From Metellina segmentata (Eukaryota; Arthropoda; Arachnida; Araneae; Tetragnathidae): a DNA stretch of 64,000 nucleotides. The notes under the pieces were generated by a model that did not search any database, was not told the origin of the DNA, and saw nothing but the letters and a program-made list of their open reading frames with translations. This document shows, piece by piece, positions 42,669-53,033 of the stretch (its first letter is position 1; each line of letters opens with the position of its first letter). The stretch covers positions 127,112,337 to 127,176,336 of the forward strand of contig OX375872.1 in the NCBI GenBank assembly GCA_947359465.1, written 5' to 3'. A program made the position numbers and the translations under genes.

Positions 42669-42960
42669 CAGGGTGTCCTAAAAGTTCCCGTACTTCCAAC
42701 TTTAAAAAAATTTATTGCCCTTGTTTTTTTTTAATTACTGAATTTTATCGATAATTATTATCGTTTTTCGATAATTCTTATCGACTCTTTAATTTTTATC
42801 GTTTGATTTCCTTTACGCTCAAGTTGTGCGATAATAAAGTTCCACGCCATTTTGTTCGTCATTGCAAGATAAATTTATCACGCATTCAGAGAATTGCGCT
42901 GATTTTGAGGCTTCTGGTAAAGTAGTCTATTAAGAGAGATCGAATCATTTGCATATTTGG
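42669..42960 (+). mobile_element. Solo mariner/Tc1-type terminus fragment
   Basis: cagggtgtcctaaaagttcc is preceded by TA (42667-42668), the usual target of ITm-superfamily elements, and resembles the CAGGGTG start of the element at 62648. The following ~290 bp is AT-rich with repeated tcgataatt and tatcg motifs. I find no transposase and no matching right end, so this is probably a truncated copy. The right limit is approximate. Confidence 0.45.
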
Positions 42961-43012
42961 TTATTTCTATTATTCGTTATGTTTACCCCTTATGTTTGAG
43001 GTTCCTTGGTCT

Positions 43013-43396
43013 ACCATAAAAACTTTTAAGGGGATCAAACTCCTATGGCACGCTTGGTGTAGATGCTCTTTTAACAATTTATCTAATTTCTCATTTGAAA
43101 TATTTGCATCTCACGTTTGTGGATATACAAGGAGTTCATGACACTAGGGGTTAGCATCTATAGTAGAATAACAATTGACTATAACAAATTTTTCTTTCTA
43201 CTCACTAAAAACAGGCAGAGGTTGAATTTCAAATTATTTTTTGGCTAATTTTGGCACTGATTCTTCACAGTTGGAAGGTTACGGAGGTTTGAACTGATGC
43301 CTTTCAAGAGGGGAATCAACACTTTAAAATTTGTTTTCAGTATGTTAAAAACTAGTATGGATGCCCTCACTTCATAGTTTAAATAGTAAACCCTTT
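43013..43396 (+). repeat. Unidentified repeat, plus-strand copy of an inverted pair, with a frameshifted ORF remnant
   Basis: The reverse complement of 57691-58070 matches over the whole span at roughly 90% identity (for example gcttggtgtagatgctct, ttttcagtatgttaaaaact, agtatggatgccctc). Reading from ~43017, the frame gives TFKGIKLLWHAWCRCS, then a 1-bp insertion near 43127 breaks it. After the shift it continues as TLGVSIYSRITID to a stop near 43247, parallel to the intact frame in the other copy. I do not recognise the protein. Confidence 0.8.
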
Positions 43397-43574
43397 GGAA
43401 CAAAATAAACTAAGGTTAAATAGAAAGCTAAACTTAAATAGAAAGAACCTCTCAATATTCACAAAAGCAAAGTACTCTTCTAATAAGCCTGCAATTAAGA
43501 AAATCCAAAGGCATATAAGTGTTTTGATTTCCTTTGTGAAAACATTGTATTCCAGATCCCAGGTAGCACATATA

Positions 43575-43920
43575 TGTCGGCCAATATCGAGAAAAAATAT
43601 TGGCCAATATTGCCGTCGATATTGGCCAACGTAAAAATGTACCCCCCCTGGCGACGTCGCCCCAATATCGTTTTACGACATTGGCCAACGTAAAAATGCC
43701 ATCGCCCCAATGTCGTTTTCCGACATTGGTCAATATAGTTTACCGACATTGATAGATATTGTTTTCCGACATTGCTCAATATCGTTTTCCGACATTGGGC
43801 AACGTAAAAATGACCCCCCTCTGGCGACATCGCCCCAATGTCGTTTTACGACATTGATAGATATTGTTTTCTTGACATTCAATGTTTGTTTTTTATCATT
43901 GCTCAATATTAGCTTTTAAG
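43575..43920. repeat. Left subterminal repeat block
   Basis: Modules tgtcgttttccgacattgg, tgatagatattg, ttggccaacgtaaaaatg and ctggcgacatcgccccaat recur several times in direct and partly palindromic form. The right end (48480-48560 and 48690-48790) carries related modules. Such blocks are typical transposase-binding subterminal repeats; the short frames through them are repeat by-products. Confidence 0.75.
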
Positions 43921-44411
43921 ATACTTTTCGATGTTTTTTTCAACATTATTCAAAATCTGTTACATAATATTGGGATATTTTAATTAAATTTTCTTCTTAT
44001 GGCATGTGATTGTTTATTTAGAGGTTACACAAGATTACAACCATCTTAAATTTTGTAAAATTTAAAAAATATTAATCATTAAAAAAATATTTATATAATA
44101 CAATATTTTAGAACATTAGAGAACATATTCTTTTATATTGTTAAAAATGTTTTTATTACAATTTGTGTAACTGTTGTATTGTATAGTACATAATAGAAAA
44201 TTGTGGGCAACTTGGCTTTTTAAAACCTAAACAGGCATCCATTATCAAATCAGACATTCTAAAATCCATTTTCCCCTTTAAATTTACTCCTTGGTAGCTT
44301 GAAAAAAAATTGCAAACATAAAACACGTACAGGTACCATTTTTGTGATTTCAATTCAGAAAATAGTTTTAGAAAAATATTCCAGTCAGAAATGTTAGCTA
44401 AGCTGCTGATA

Positions 44412-44676
44412 CCCAGGTGGCACAAGAATATCAGATGATATCGTAAAAAGATATTGTATAATATCTGCTCCGACAAAAAATGATATCATAATGACCCCCT
44501 CTTTTTATCGGATGATGTCGTTGCTCGACATAATTAAACACATTATGACATAATCCGATACAACTTTGATATATTTTCTTTGCCGTAGCTCTATAGCAGT
44601 TTATATAGTGTTCTGACATTTTTATATCGGCTTTCATTACCAATCATTTCATTGCAATTGACACTTTGTCGACATT
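44412..44676 (+). mobile_element. Second, truncated member of the CCCAGGT family
   Basis: cccaggtggcacaagaatat followed by cagatgatatcg and repeats of gatatcgt/gacata resembles the termini at 43558 and 48801 but is diverged. No right terminus is found, so this is a solo or truncated end nested in the larger element. The right limit is arbitrary. Confidence 0.45.
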
Positions 44677-44723
44677 CTTGTATCTGTTTCCTGACATAGC
44701 TCAATTCAGGAAACAGATACAAG
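44677..44723. repeat. Perfect 18-bp hairpin
   Basis: The arm cttgtatctgtttcctga (44677-44694) and its exact reverse complement (44706-44723) are separated by an 11-nt loop. It lies at the end of the truncated CCCAGGT-family element. An uninterrupted 18-bp palindrome in otherwise degraded DNA suggests a recent inverted duplication. Confidence 0.85.
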
Positions 44724-45646
44724 AGAGCATTTTGTCCTTTTACTATTTCATAGCAGCCCATCTTCTGGTTTTTGTTGAGTTTTTCAAGTTGAAATTAGCT
44801 ATAAAATCATCAAATTGTTTCTACACAAATTGCATTTGGCATAAAATGTTACATTAAAACAGTTGTATAATTTTAGACAAGAAAAACAGAGTAAAAAGGC
44901 TATAAAAACCAGAAGATTGGCAGTCATGCTATTTACTTACAATCAAACAAAGAAAAACACTTAGGGTAAAGGGGTTAATATATAAAATTGGAAATGTTAA
45001 AATAATGGCAATCATTAAAGACTAAAATAATTTTTATTTTCAAAGATTTATGAATGATTCGTTATTGTCGTTGCCTTTCATCACTGTCTTTCTTTTGTTC
45101 ACTGGACTTCTGTCCTTGGCAACTACAAGGCCGGAAGTGATGGTGGACTACTTCCAATGGCGGGCACTAAGGACTTGTCCTTTGGCCACTACGAGGCCGG
45201 AAGCAGCTATATTATATATAGCAGCTAATATTTTAATTTATTTTATTAAGTGCATATTTTAAATTGTTGTTCCATTTCTTTTGTAGAAATCTAATTCTGT
45301 TAAAACTCATTATTGCCAATTGTATAATCTATATCTCAAACCAGTAAAATAAATACAAACATCAAGCTGATGCCTGTATTACAATACAGCTTGATAAACA
45401 GTTGCATGGTATGTAATTCTAAGAACTGATTCAGATTTATATAATTTTGATTTCATCTCAAAATGGATTACTTTCCGAAACTTCTGTTAAAAATTCAATA
45501 TTGTTAGAAATGTTAAATAAGAAAAAAAAAAGGGGCACATTGCATATTGGCAGAAAAATGAACAGTTCTTACAAATTTCATTTAAATAGAATTTTCCATA
45601 AGTTTTAAAAAAATTCACAAATCACAATTAAAATAATTTTTTTTAT
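44724..45646. other. AT-rich filler with a short internal duplication
   Basis: No gene recognised. At ~45114-45145 and 45179-45210 a ~30-bp motif is duplicated (ggcaactacaaggccggaag and ggccactacgaggccggaag). The second copy is followed by an AT-rich palindrome (agctatattatatatagcag). Confidence 0.5.
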
Positions 45647-45930
45647 TGTAAGACAGATTAAACCCTGGGAACTGTCAAACATTCCAATCAGGTACACTCT
45701 TCGGAGTCACCCCTTCGACAAGTCAGATTATTCGATGGGTGAATTCTTCGGCCATCTCAAACTGCCGCACCAGCGAACGCTTTTCCAAACAACTCTGACA
45801 GATAAAGTCATGACAAGTCATGAATAAGAACACAAACAGCAACCTGTGACACAACAGAAGTAGACAATTAGAACAAGTGTTACCCGATTGCTAAGCAAAG
45901 ATGAGTTACAGTTAGTAATTATTCTCAACA
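45647..45930 (-). repeat. Copia LTR (3' LTR of the minus-strand element)
   Basis: Read on the minus strand, an LTR-like TGTTGAGAATAA start at 45930 follows directly on a purine tract (minus aagaggg, 45931-45938; polypurine tract) downstream of the Copia RNase H remnant. An end in ...CTTACA at 45647 gives ~284 bp with TG..CA borders. The inner border is well placed; the outer border is a guess, since no 5' LTR is present for comparison. Confidence 0.6.
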
Positions 45931-46214
45931 CCCTCTCTTAATAACATTAACATACATTTTTGTCTTAGTTCAGTCTAGGTTTACGTTAAGATTTTGTAAA
46001 CAAATCAGCAATTTGGTATTCAGTTGCAACATATACAATATAAATGTTTAATAATTTTACAATATCATGAGCATACTTCAATTTAATATCGAAGTGTTTT
46101 AATCTGGCACAATTATTTTCATTTAATATGGCCTTAATGACTGACTGAAGCACAAAATTTTGTTGCATGCGTATCAATACAAAAAAAAAGGCTCGTTTAC
46201 CGAACAAAAATAGC

Positions 46215-46910
46215 TGTAGAAAAGAGAAGGTGCAGTTTTTCAGTGGTGGTTTATTTTTAAATAGTACTGATCCAATAAAATAATTTTTTTCAGGTCATTT
46301 AACAAGAAATGAATAATTTTCAGTGAATTATCACAAATCAGTCAGTTGTCATCAGAATTAAAACTGGCTTTAAAAAAAAATATATATATATATATCAGCT
46401 TACTGTAAAAACTCTTGTTTTGATAAATGTCTTAATGTAATAGAAATTACTAAAATAAAATAGCACTAGCAAAAAATAAGTTAACTTTTGTTGTATTTTG
46501 TACTTAAAATACAATTATCTCAAAATCAGTTTTTTGCAATTTTGCCAAAGTTCAAAGTACTAGGCTTTTTGATAAATGCACTTAGAGTTAAACTGTTTAC
46601 ATTTTTTAGGTCTTGAATAACTATTTGATAGACACAGAGAGAACTTTTTGTATGAATAGCTCAGAAAAATGTATAAAAATTAATAAACAAAAAATTTGAC
46701 ATTTTTATAGAAATTTAACACATAATGAGTAAAATATTTTTTTTTATGAAAACTCATAAATAAATTATTTTTAATTTCTCGCTAGGTCTTTTGCATATAC
46801 TATAACAATATTGTAAAAATTTATTTCACCAAAAATATTGAAAAATGAGATTGAATTGCAAATAAAAACAATTTTTTTTTATTGATTATTGCTTTAAATA
46901 TGTGCTTAAT
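46215..46910. other. AT-rich insertion inside the Copia RNase H
   Basis: About 700 bp of low-complexity AT-rich DNA separates the two RNase H pieces. It includes a (TA)n tract at ~46380-46396. I find no terminal repeats or frame to identify it. Confidence 0.5.
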
Positions 46911-47384
46911 TAATGTTGTGTAGCACAAATACATCCTGCATAGCTTTAGCCAAAGCCAAAATTTCTTCCTCCAGGCAGCTTCTATTGGCTGCTCTTGAAT
47001 TTGGCTCAGACAGTAATATAAATTATCACAGAATATAAAATATCTGGATGTGTTGTCATGGATAGGTACAATAATGCACCTACAAATTCCTGATTGGGTC
47101 CATGGAAAGTTTCATCTTGCACGAAACACAATGGTGTCGCTTTAGGCACTAGAGGAGTGTCGGCTGGTTTACACTGAGTCATTTTGAATTTATTTAAAAT
47201 TTTCTCAACATAGGCCTTTTCCTCTAAGCAAAGTTGTTGCTGAGAAAACTTAATACATATGCCCAGAAAATCTTTCACAACTTAAGCCTGGACATTTCGA
47301 ACTCATCACTTAGAAGTTGTATTACCACCATGACCACTGATTCATAGGAACCAGCAATCAGTAGGTCATCAACATACAGCACTA

Positions 47385-47436
47385 CTAGGGGGCTCCGCCC
47401 CTGCTCGTCAACCCCTGTGTACCACTGTCACTGTTT
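47385..47436 (-). mobile_element. Helitron 3'-end fragment inside Copia RT
   Basis: On the minus strand the sequence ends ggggcggagccccCTAG, followed by T. A GC-rich hairpin just before CTAG is the Helitron 3' signature. It interrupts the Copia frame immediately upstream of the YVDD block. Only ~50 bp is attributable to it and no 5'-TC end is visible, so it is a truncated remnant. Confidence 0.6.
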
Positions 47437-47560
47437 CAGTTTTTAAAGACTTTTTAAAAATTTGCAAACACGACTATTGTTGTCGTTGTAGCCCATGGGT
47501 TATACCCTAAATAAGATTTCATCGAGTTCACCATTCAAAACAGTCTTAACATCTAGTGCA

Positions 47561-48479
47561 TAGATTCATTTCCCTATGGAGAACAATGACAAAAACCAGT
47601 CGTGATGGCATACTGATGTTCTTTAAAAAGAAAGAAATAGCTAGTAAAATTATGTATAGTTTTGTTTTATCACTGAATATAAGCTGCAAATTTTTTGTAA
47701 AGTTATAAATCTTAAATGATAAAAAGTTAAGACAAAAAGTATATATTTGGTACACTCAAATTTATGATTTATTAATTTTTAGAAGAAAAATTTGATGTAA
47801 ACTAATTTTTTAGAATGAATAATATTCACAATACTTCACCTTTTGTAGTTAGTTTTTTTTTAAATGAAATTAATCAAATCACACAAAACTTGAAAAGAAC
47901 AAGCAGTTTTACCCATGGTCACAATTTTAAAGCTTCACATCTCAAATTTATTTATTGATTTTTTTTTAATGTTAAAAACATTTTGTATAGTTTTTATATA
48001 AAACAAAAATCAGTTAAGTTTTTAAATGTTATGTTATGCTTGAACAATATATTTAAACCTACTTTGAAAATGTCTCACTAATATTAATAATTAATGCAAA
48101 CAGAACTCTGCTGACATACTAATAACTTACTTTCCAAAACAAAATAATCTATAACAATAAAAGATGAAAATAGCATTGCACAAAATCGAATGTAACTTGG
48201 GAATTTGATACAGTAAACGATGAATATTTACACATTAAAAAATAGTATACTGACAATGTAACAAACTACAAACACGGGCTAAAACTTCATCAATGGAACA
48301 AGTGAATATGTTTAATTATTCGTATTTAAATATTATTAACACTACAAAATAATGTACCGAAATATCCTTACCTCATAGGACTTGCACTTTTAGGGATGAC
48401 TGCTCTTTTTTGATATGATGGCGGTCGGCAACCCAAACAACGAACACGTGACCAAGCATAGCTTCAGCTCAAAATTAAG
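47561..48479. other. AT-rich filler within the 5.2 kb element
   Basis: No gene, repeat boundary or RNA recognised. Short frames here have no conserved motifs. Confidence 0.5.
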
Positions 48480-48801
48480 TATCGGCCAACATCAGATTAA
48501 CATCGTTTTTTGGATATTGTTTTCACAATGTCGCCAAATATCGGTACAATATCGGGAAAAATTGCGTAATATTTAAAATATAAAAAATATGGGTAAGACA
48601 ACATGGGGTCATTATTTACAGTATTACTACATGATTATAATGTTATTAAAAGCGTTATTTACAGTCTTCCTCGTTTTATAAAACTAAACGATATCTGCCA
48701 ATATCGACAGATATCGTAATTCCGACATTCGACATTCACAGACATTCAAAACATTGGCCAATATTGGTAGAATGTTGGCCAATGTTGTTGTGCTACCTGG
48801 G

Positions 48802-49155
48802 ATATTTCCTTTTGATTCTAGAACAATTTGGTTCCGACAAATTGAAAAGTTTAAATTTATGCTTTCGTGTCTGGCAGACAAAAAGGTATTCAAAGAAACA
48901 AATAGGTTAACAAAAAGGCAAGAAAACCTCTCTGTCTATTTTCCTGTGGACGTTTTCTATAATTATTCTGCTGTTATTATTAGGAACGACATACAGATGT
49001 GAACTAGTATTTTCATTAATGAAATTTACATTCATGAAAAGCAAAACGAAAGTCACGATTGACTGATTCAATTTTAAAAATTCTCTTCTGTTCTCAGTAC
49101 CAAATTTAACACCAAACATTCAGACTAGCCAAACCCAGTCTCAAAAGTATCATTA
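48802..49155 (+). pseudogene. hAT transposase C-terminal remnant
   Basis: From ~48975 the plus strand reads GTTYRCELVFSLMKF, then KSKTKVTID, then after a stop FNFKNSLLFSVPNLTPNIQT and KYH before a stop. This is the C-terminal dimerisation block of hAT transposases, whose usual pattern is a G-[ST]-TY-x-CE-x-x-FS core and an LTPNI...H tail. Internal stops and at least two frame changes show decay. Upstream coding (48802-48970) is open but I cannot align it to the family. The 5' part is missing, perhaps cut off by the 43558-48801 element. Confidence 0.75.
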
Positions 49156-49372
49156 ATGGAAAGTAATGTTTATGTGATGTAATACAAATTGTTTTACATA
49201 CAATAATTAATTCATTTTAAAATGTTAATAATGTGCATAAACATACCTTTATTAAAAAGGTTATTAAGAATATGCCTGGACCATGAAAACTTAAGAAAGT
49301 AAAAAAGGTGCTCGAGTTGTAAGACGCATATGAATTCGAATGTGAAAAAAAATTGGCGTGTGGTATGTAAAA

Positions 49373-49387
49373 GGTTAGCCACCCCTG
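49373..49387 (+). repeat. Probable right TIR of the hAT remnant
   Basis: ggttagccacccctg is the reverse complement of CAGGGGTGGCTAACC, a common hAT terminal inverted repeat start. It lies ~220 bp downstream of the hAT C-terminal remnant in the expected orientation. No left TIR was found. Confidence 0.6.
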
Positions 49388-49644
49388 GGCTACTGGAAAC
49401 TTGCCGCCCCCTTCCTGCCCTCAGTAATTATATTTACAGTAAAGTTAGATATTATAAATTTAAAACCAAGTTCAGTAGAAGAAAGGTAATAAAACAATTA
49501 AAAACATTTAATCAATAATTATTTTTTCTGATAAAAAGCTTTTGCAGGAGTTTCAACTTTTCTTGTTCATGTAACCCCTGACTGAGCTTTCATACACTTT
49601 TATTCTTCTGCGTTTTAAAATAAAATTATATTATCAAATTATTG

Positions 49645-49879
49645 GAAAGTTCCTGATTCGAAATCGGGTCAGGGCATGGATATTTGTAAGCGTATGGTGT
49701 AGAGGCGGTTGGTGTACCTTAAATCTGTCGTGGCCGAAAGTCCTCACGTTGGGTTGGTGTGGAAGTTTGGAGAGTGGGGTGCCAGCTCAGATGTTGCCTC
49801 ATCATCTGACCGTGGTTCAAAATTACGTGGCGATACACCGAATGGCTGAGGCTGGGACGATGGTAACTAGTTGAATACC
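49645..49879 (+). mobile_element. SINE with 15-bp target site duplication
   Basis: A 235-bp element is flanked by the perfect 15-bp direct repeat attatcaaattattg (49630-49644 and 49880-49894), the mark of target-primed reverse transcription. Its head holds gattcgaaatcgg, which resembles a Pol III B box, but an A box is not obvious, so it is probably 5'-truncated. Core landmarks: ttaaatctgtcgtggccgaa, ggtgtggaag, gtgccagctcag, catctgaccgtggttcaaaa. The core matches the antisense fragments in every array monomer. I recall a similar SINE as abundant in spiders; this would need a library search. Confidence 0.85.
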
Positions 49880-49894
49880 ATTATCAAATTATTG

Positions 49895-50277
49895 AAATGT
49901 GTTACCTAGTTGAGCAGAATTGTAACAGTGCACTGTTTAGATGGTATAAAAATGATACAAAAAAATACATTCAGAGCAAAATCATACATTTATATATATA
50001 ACGTTAATTTTTTTTATTCAAATTCCCTCGATTGTATCTTTAAAATTCAGATTGACGAAAAAAATTTCCGATCAAAAAGCAAAGGAATGATCAGATCTGC
50101 TTAGTTTCTGTTCTCACTTCTTCGCTTTGCCCCTTCCAGTCCCACCGGACGCACAGCGTCTCTTATGGGGAGGGGAGGGTAAGAGTTATGGGACAGTTGA
50201 AGGGAAAACACTTCGTTCTTCAGTTGCTCATTCGAAAACTTGGAGGAAGAAAAAAATCTGCGGTTTGTACCTCGTGT
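49895..50277. other. Interval without recognised genes
   Basis: AT-rich, with a more GC-rich patch at 50120-50180. No conserved motif seen. An open frame running from 50127 into the hAT fragment has no recognisable homology before residue ~85. Confidence 0.4.
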
Positions 50278-51390
50278 CAATGACCCTCAAGCAGAGACGG
50301 GTGCGTAGGGCCCACAAAATGTATTTTCATTTGGGTCCGAGGAAAGTTGTGCCAGCGTCTTTACAATGTCCATCTTTAAGTGCAGTGAAAAAAGTTTCTA
50401 ATTCAAGATGGTCAACAAGAACATATGCTATATTAGCTGTAAAACTTAGTTTCACCCATGTTAAAGAGGCTTTAACTGAAATTTGTAATTCAGAAGAAGA
50501 AAAGAAATACAAATACAAATATTGACGACCAGCTACAGGCTCGAGCCCAACAAGGCTGGTCCTTTGTTTATGAATTCCCACTGACTATCCAATTGTATCT
50601 TAAATTCGTACACTCCCTTTGAATTAACTATATTTTCTGGCAACGCGTTCCAACTGTCTATTACCCTATTAAAATAGTAGTTTTTCCTTAAATCCCGATT
50701 AAAATGTGTCTTATTCAATTTATACCCATGACCCCTTGTTCTGTTATCCCTATTGAAATTTAAGCCCTCTGTGTCCCCTTGTTTTACAAACTTGAAAAGC
50801 TGAATCAAATCCCCCCCCCCCTCCTTCTTCTTCTTTCCAGTGTATCTTCTTCTTTCCATATCGGAGACAACTTCTTAAACAGACAAATATGAAACTGATC
50901 CAATGGCAATTATTAGGAATACTATTTTACAAAGAATAAGTGCTACTAGTAAATCACTGCAATCAGTGGAATGCAAACTATTGAATAGATCCATCCTATT
51001 AAAGGCATTAGAAAATTTTATCAATAATTTCAGAGAAGAATTTGAAAAAACTGAAAAAAGAGGCAATTGTTTTATAAGGTTAATGTGGTGCAACTGTTAT
51101 CATAATAACCTATCATTTAATGTGGAAGAAGGACAAACTCGCAGACAGCAAAAGATAAAAATGTTTTTTGATAAAAACAAAGAAGTCGGACATGAATTTA
51201 CAATAAGAGCAAATTTCACAGTCAATGCATTTTATGTCATGTGATAACACCAAGACAGGATTAAAAGTAGAACACGACAAAAAAGAGAGTTTAAGGATAT
51301 TTACAAAAATGACATTAATGTTTGTAATTTTGGGATGTGTTTAATTTAAATTAAGTGTGTTTTTAACTTCCGAAGTTAAATGACAGAATT
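50278..51390 (+). pseudogene. hAT (ZMYM1-like/DUF4371 type) transposase fragment, split by a LINE
   Basis: 50380-50500 encodes KKVSNSRWSTRTYAILAV followed by a helix, matching the hAT block normally written L..LS.TRW..R..A. After the LINE insertion, 50905-51050 continues with ISATSKSLQSVECKLLNRSI and ENFINNFREEFEKTEKR, the next helices of the same fold. A colinear, uninterrupted but decayed copy lies in the element at 54401-56323, which confirms both the family and the insertion point. The left end near 50278 aligns loosely to that element's TIR region (gcgtagggccc). The right part (51240-51390) is diverged. Confidence 0.8.
50507..50868 (-). mobile_element. 5'-truncated LINE (CR1/Jockey-type) 3' end nested in hAT
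   Basis: The minus-strand frame 50859-50533 (108 aa) shows DLIQLFKFV at residues 17-25, TRGHGYKL at 41-48 and RKNYYFNRVIDSWNALPENI at 58-77. This is the conserved C-terminus downstream of the RT domain in CR1/Jockey-like LINEs (usual pattern R..FFS.R....WN.LP...V). A 12-C run near 50807 makes the frame length-sensitive. The 3' end is a short (ATTTGT)n tail (minus strand, 50507-50524). No clear target duplication is visible. Confidence 0.85.
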
Positions 51391-53033
51391 TTTCATTTCT
51401 GAATTTTTGACACTCAGGTCATATCAGATGTTTGAAGAAATTGGAAATTTAGAGAGATAATAATTAGTTTAAAATGTATTAAATGAAAAGGATGAGACTC
51501 TTTAAAATGACTGTGTATTTTACTAGAGTAACTACGTCTTCTCTCGCCCTCTTGTGGATAATTACTCCAGCTGGTGCAACAGTCATTTATTCTGAGCACT
51601 CTATGTCTATATCCCATTCTTAGAAGACAAGGTATGCCTTTGACAATCTCCGCAATATATAATTCGCTGCTCATATTCAGTTGTATAGTTGAAGTCTCTG
51701 GATTAAAAGTCTACTCAAGGCTCTCCCAAGTCTCACAGAGTCCGAGTTGTGCATTCACTAAAAGCCCAGTACTTCAGGTAATTTCTTGACAAAGCCTTTT
51801 ATGAAGCAAAACTGTTAACTGAAGATGACCATAACAGAGATGCAGAATTCTTTGTGTGCCTTATTTAGAGATAGGAACAACATTAGAGAGAGAATCACAT
51901 GCAAAAGAAAATTCTTCGAAACATGATGACACAGAAAAACTGTTCTTAAAACCAATTGAACCGAAACATCAATCTTCTGTCAACTCAATCGAACAACAAT
52001 GACCCCTATCATTCAAAAGTCTCGGGCAACTCACTCTAGACAACAAGAAAAACCATTAACACGCGCGATGCACCTGTGCTTCCTAAAGGGAATGAAAACG
52101 ACAAACCACGTGGTGAAATCTGTTAGATTTCTTTTCAAACGGATCGTTCTTAACAAAAGATCTTGACTAGTTGTTCTTCAGAAAAATTAGCCATATCTTG
52201 TTTGACGAGATATCTCATCGTAGCTGCTTGGAGAGATAAGCAAATATTTAAAATACCCTTGTTTCTGAAAGCTCCCTTTTACTTTGTGTCATTGCTGGGT
52301 ATTAGCACTTTAAGTACATGTCAGAAGCTGGTTAAGAGAGAGAAAAGAAAACGAATGCCCAAAAATATTGCTTTTATACTTCAAGATCAAATTAATTCAA
52401 TGAATTATTACATCATGTAAGAAATAATAGTTCATAAATAATATCGATTTATGAACCATTACTTTTCTTGAAGATGAATGAAATAAAGGCCTTCACGCAT
52501 GCATCTAGAGTATTTCATGTGAAGAAATATTTTAAATACCAGAAAACAATACTTCTGGGGTGAATTTTTGAGCTCCCAGAGCCATTCACTGGCTTACACG
52601 TAACCCTACCGAAAATGAAACTTTCCAATTTTGGGTTCTAAGTTCTCAGATTCTGCAATACAAATGCATAAGGTTAGTCATAAAAAAAAACCGAGTTTGT
52701 AAATTCCTTTTCACCATTGACAAAGCTAAGTATTTCAATTTAGAATTTAGCTGGGCATAATAGGAACAGTGAACAACCTTTCATCAGAATAATTCAAATG
52801 CACCCCCGATTACATAATAACTCTAAGTTACTATACCTTTAATTTCTCTTTTACATAGACATAAATTTTATTTTCTAACTTAGCCAAAATTCATGCGACT
52901 AGCTATTTTGAAAGTTATGTATGAAGATAAATTACCGTTTTAGTAAAAGAAATTTTTATGTGTACTTTGAAATTATATTAAATACTTTTATTTTTATATC
53001 TGATCAATAATTACAGTAATAATAATTAATGAT
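51391..53033. other. Long interval without recognised genes; possible LTR remnant
   Basis: 51500-51700 read on the minus strand contains cagaataaatgactgttgca, a poly(A)-signal-like context seen in LTRs, followed by an agagggcg motif; no partner LTR was found. The rest has only short frames without motifs. Confidence 0.4.

Larger units (their letters stand above)
45986..47560 (-). pseudogene. Decayed Copia (Ty1/copia) Pol: reverse transcriptase and RNase H
   Basis: Minus-strand pieces in the correct Copia order. 47500-47556: DVKTVLNGELDE, the RT region usually reading MDVKTAFLNG. 47440-47490: GYNDNNSRVCKFLKSL. 47290-47386: LYVDDLLIAG with the catalytic YVDD at 47365-47376. 47006-47278: DFLGICIKF, YVEKILNKFKM, ADTPL and VGALLYLS..THPDI. 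46915-47010: an RNase H fragment ending ILALAKAMQDVF. 45986-46160: LKHFDIKLKYAHDIV and QIADLFTKS at the C-terminus. Frameshift after the YVDD block, loss of ~90 residues between RT and RNase H, a Helitron end inside RT and ~700 bp of AT-rich insertion at 46215-46910 make it dead. Gag, protease and integrase are absent. Confidence 0.9.
43558..48801. mobile_element. ~5.2 kb DNA element with CCCAGGTAGCACA termini
   Basis: The left end cccaggtagcaca (43558) is matched by the inverted right end tgctacctggg (ending 48801). Both ends continue into related subterminal sequence rich in ttggccaatatt and cgacattgg. The flanking dinucleotide is AT on both sides, compatible with a short target duplication but too short to prove it. 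No transposase of its own is visible; the interior holds a Copia relic (45647-47560) and AT-rich filler. I cannot exclude two independent insertions of a short family with such ends. Superfamily unknown. Confidence 0.6.

Noticed and set aside
43395..43919. Overlapping frames of 69-111 aa through the subterminal repeats
   Set aside because: They result from repeated modules in a stop-poor block and cross the element boundary at 43558.
43558..48801. CRISPR-like direct repeats in the subterminal blocks
   Set aside because: Modules are variable, partly palindromic and not separated by uniform spacers; the context is clearly eukaryotic transposon DNA.
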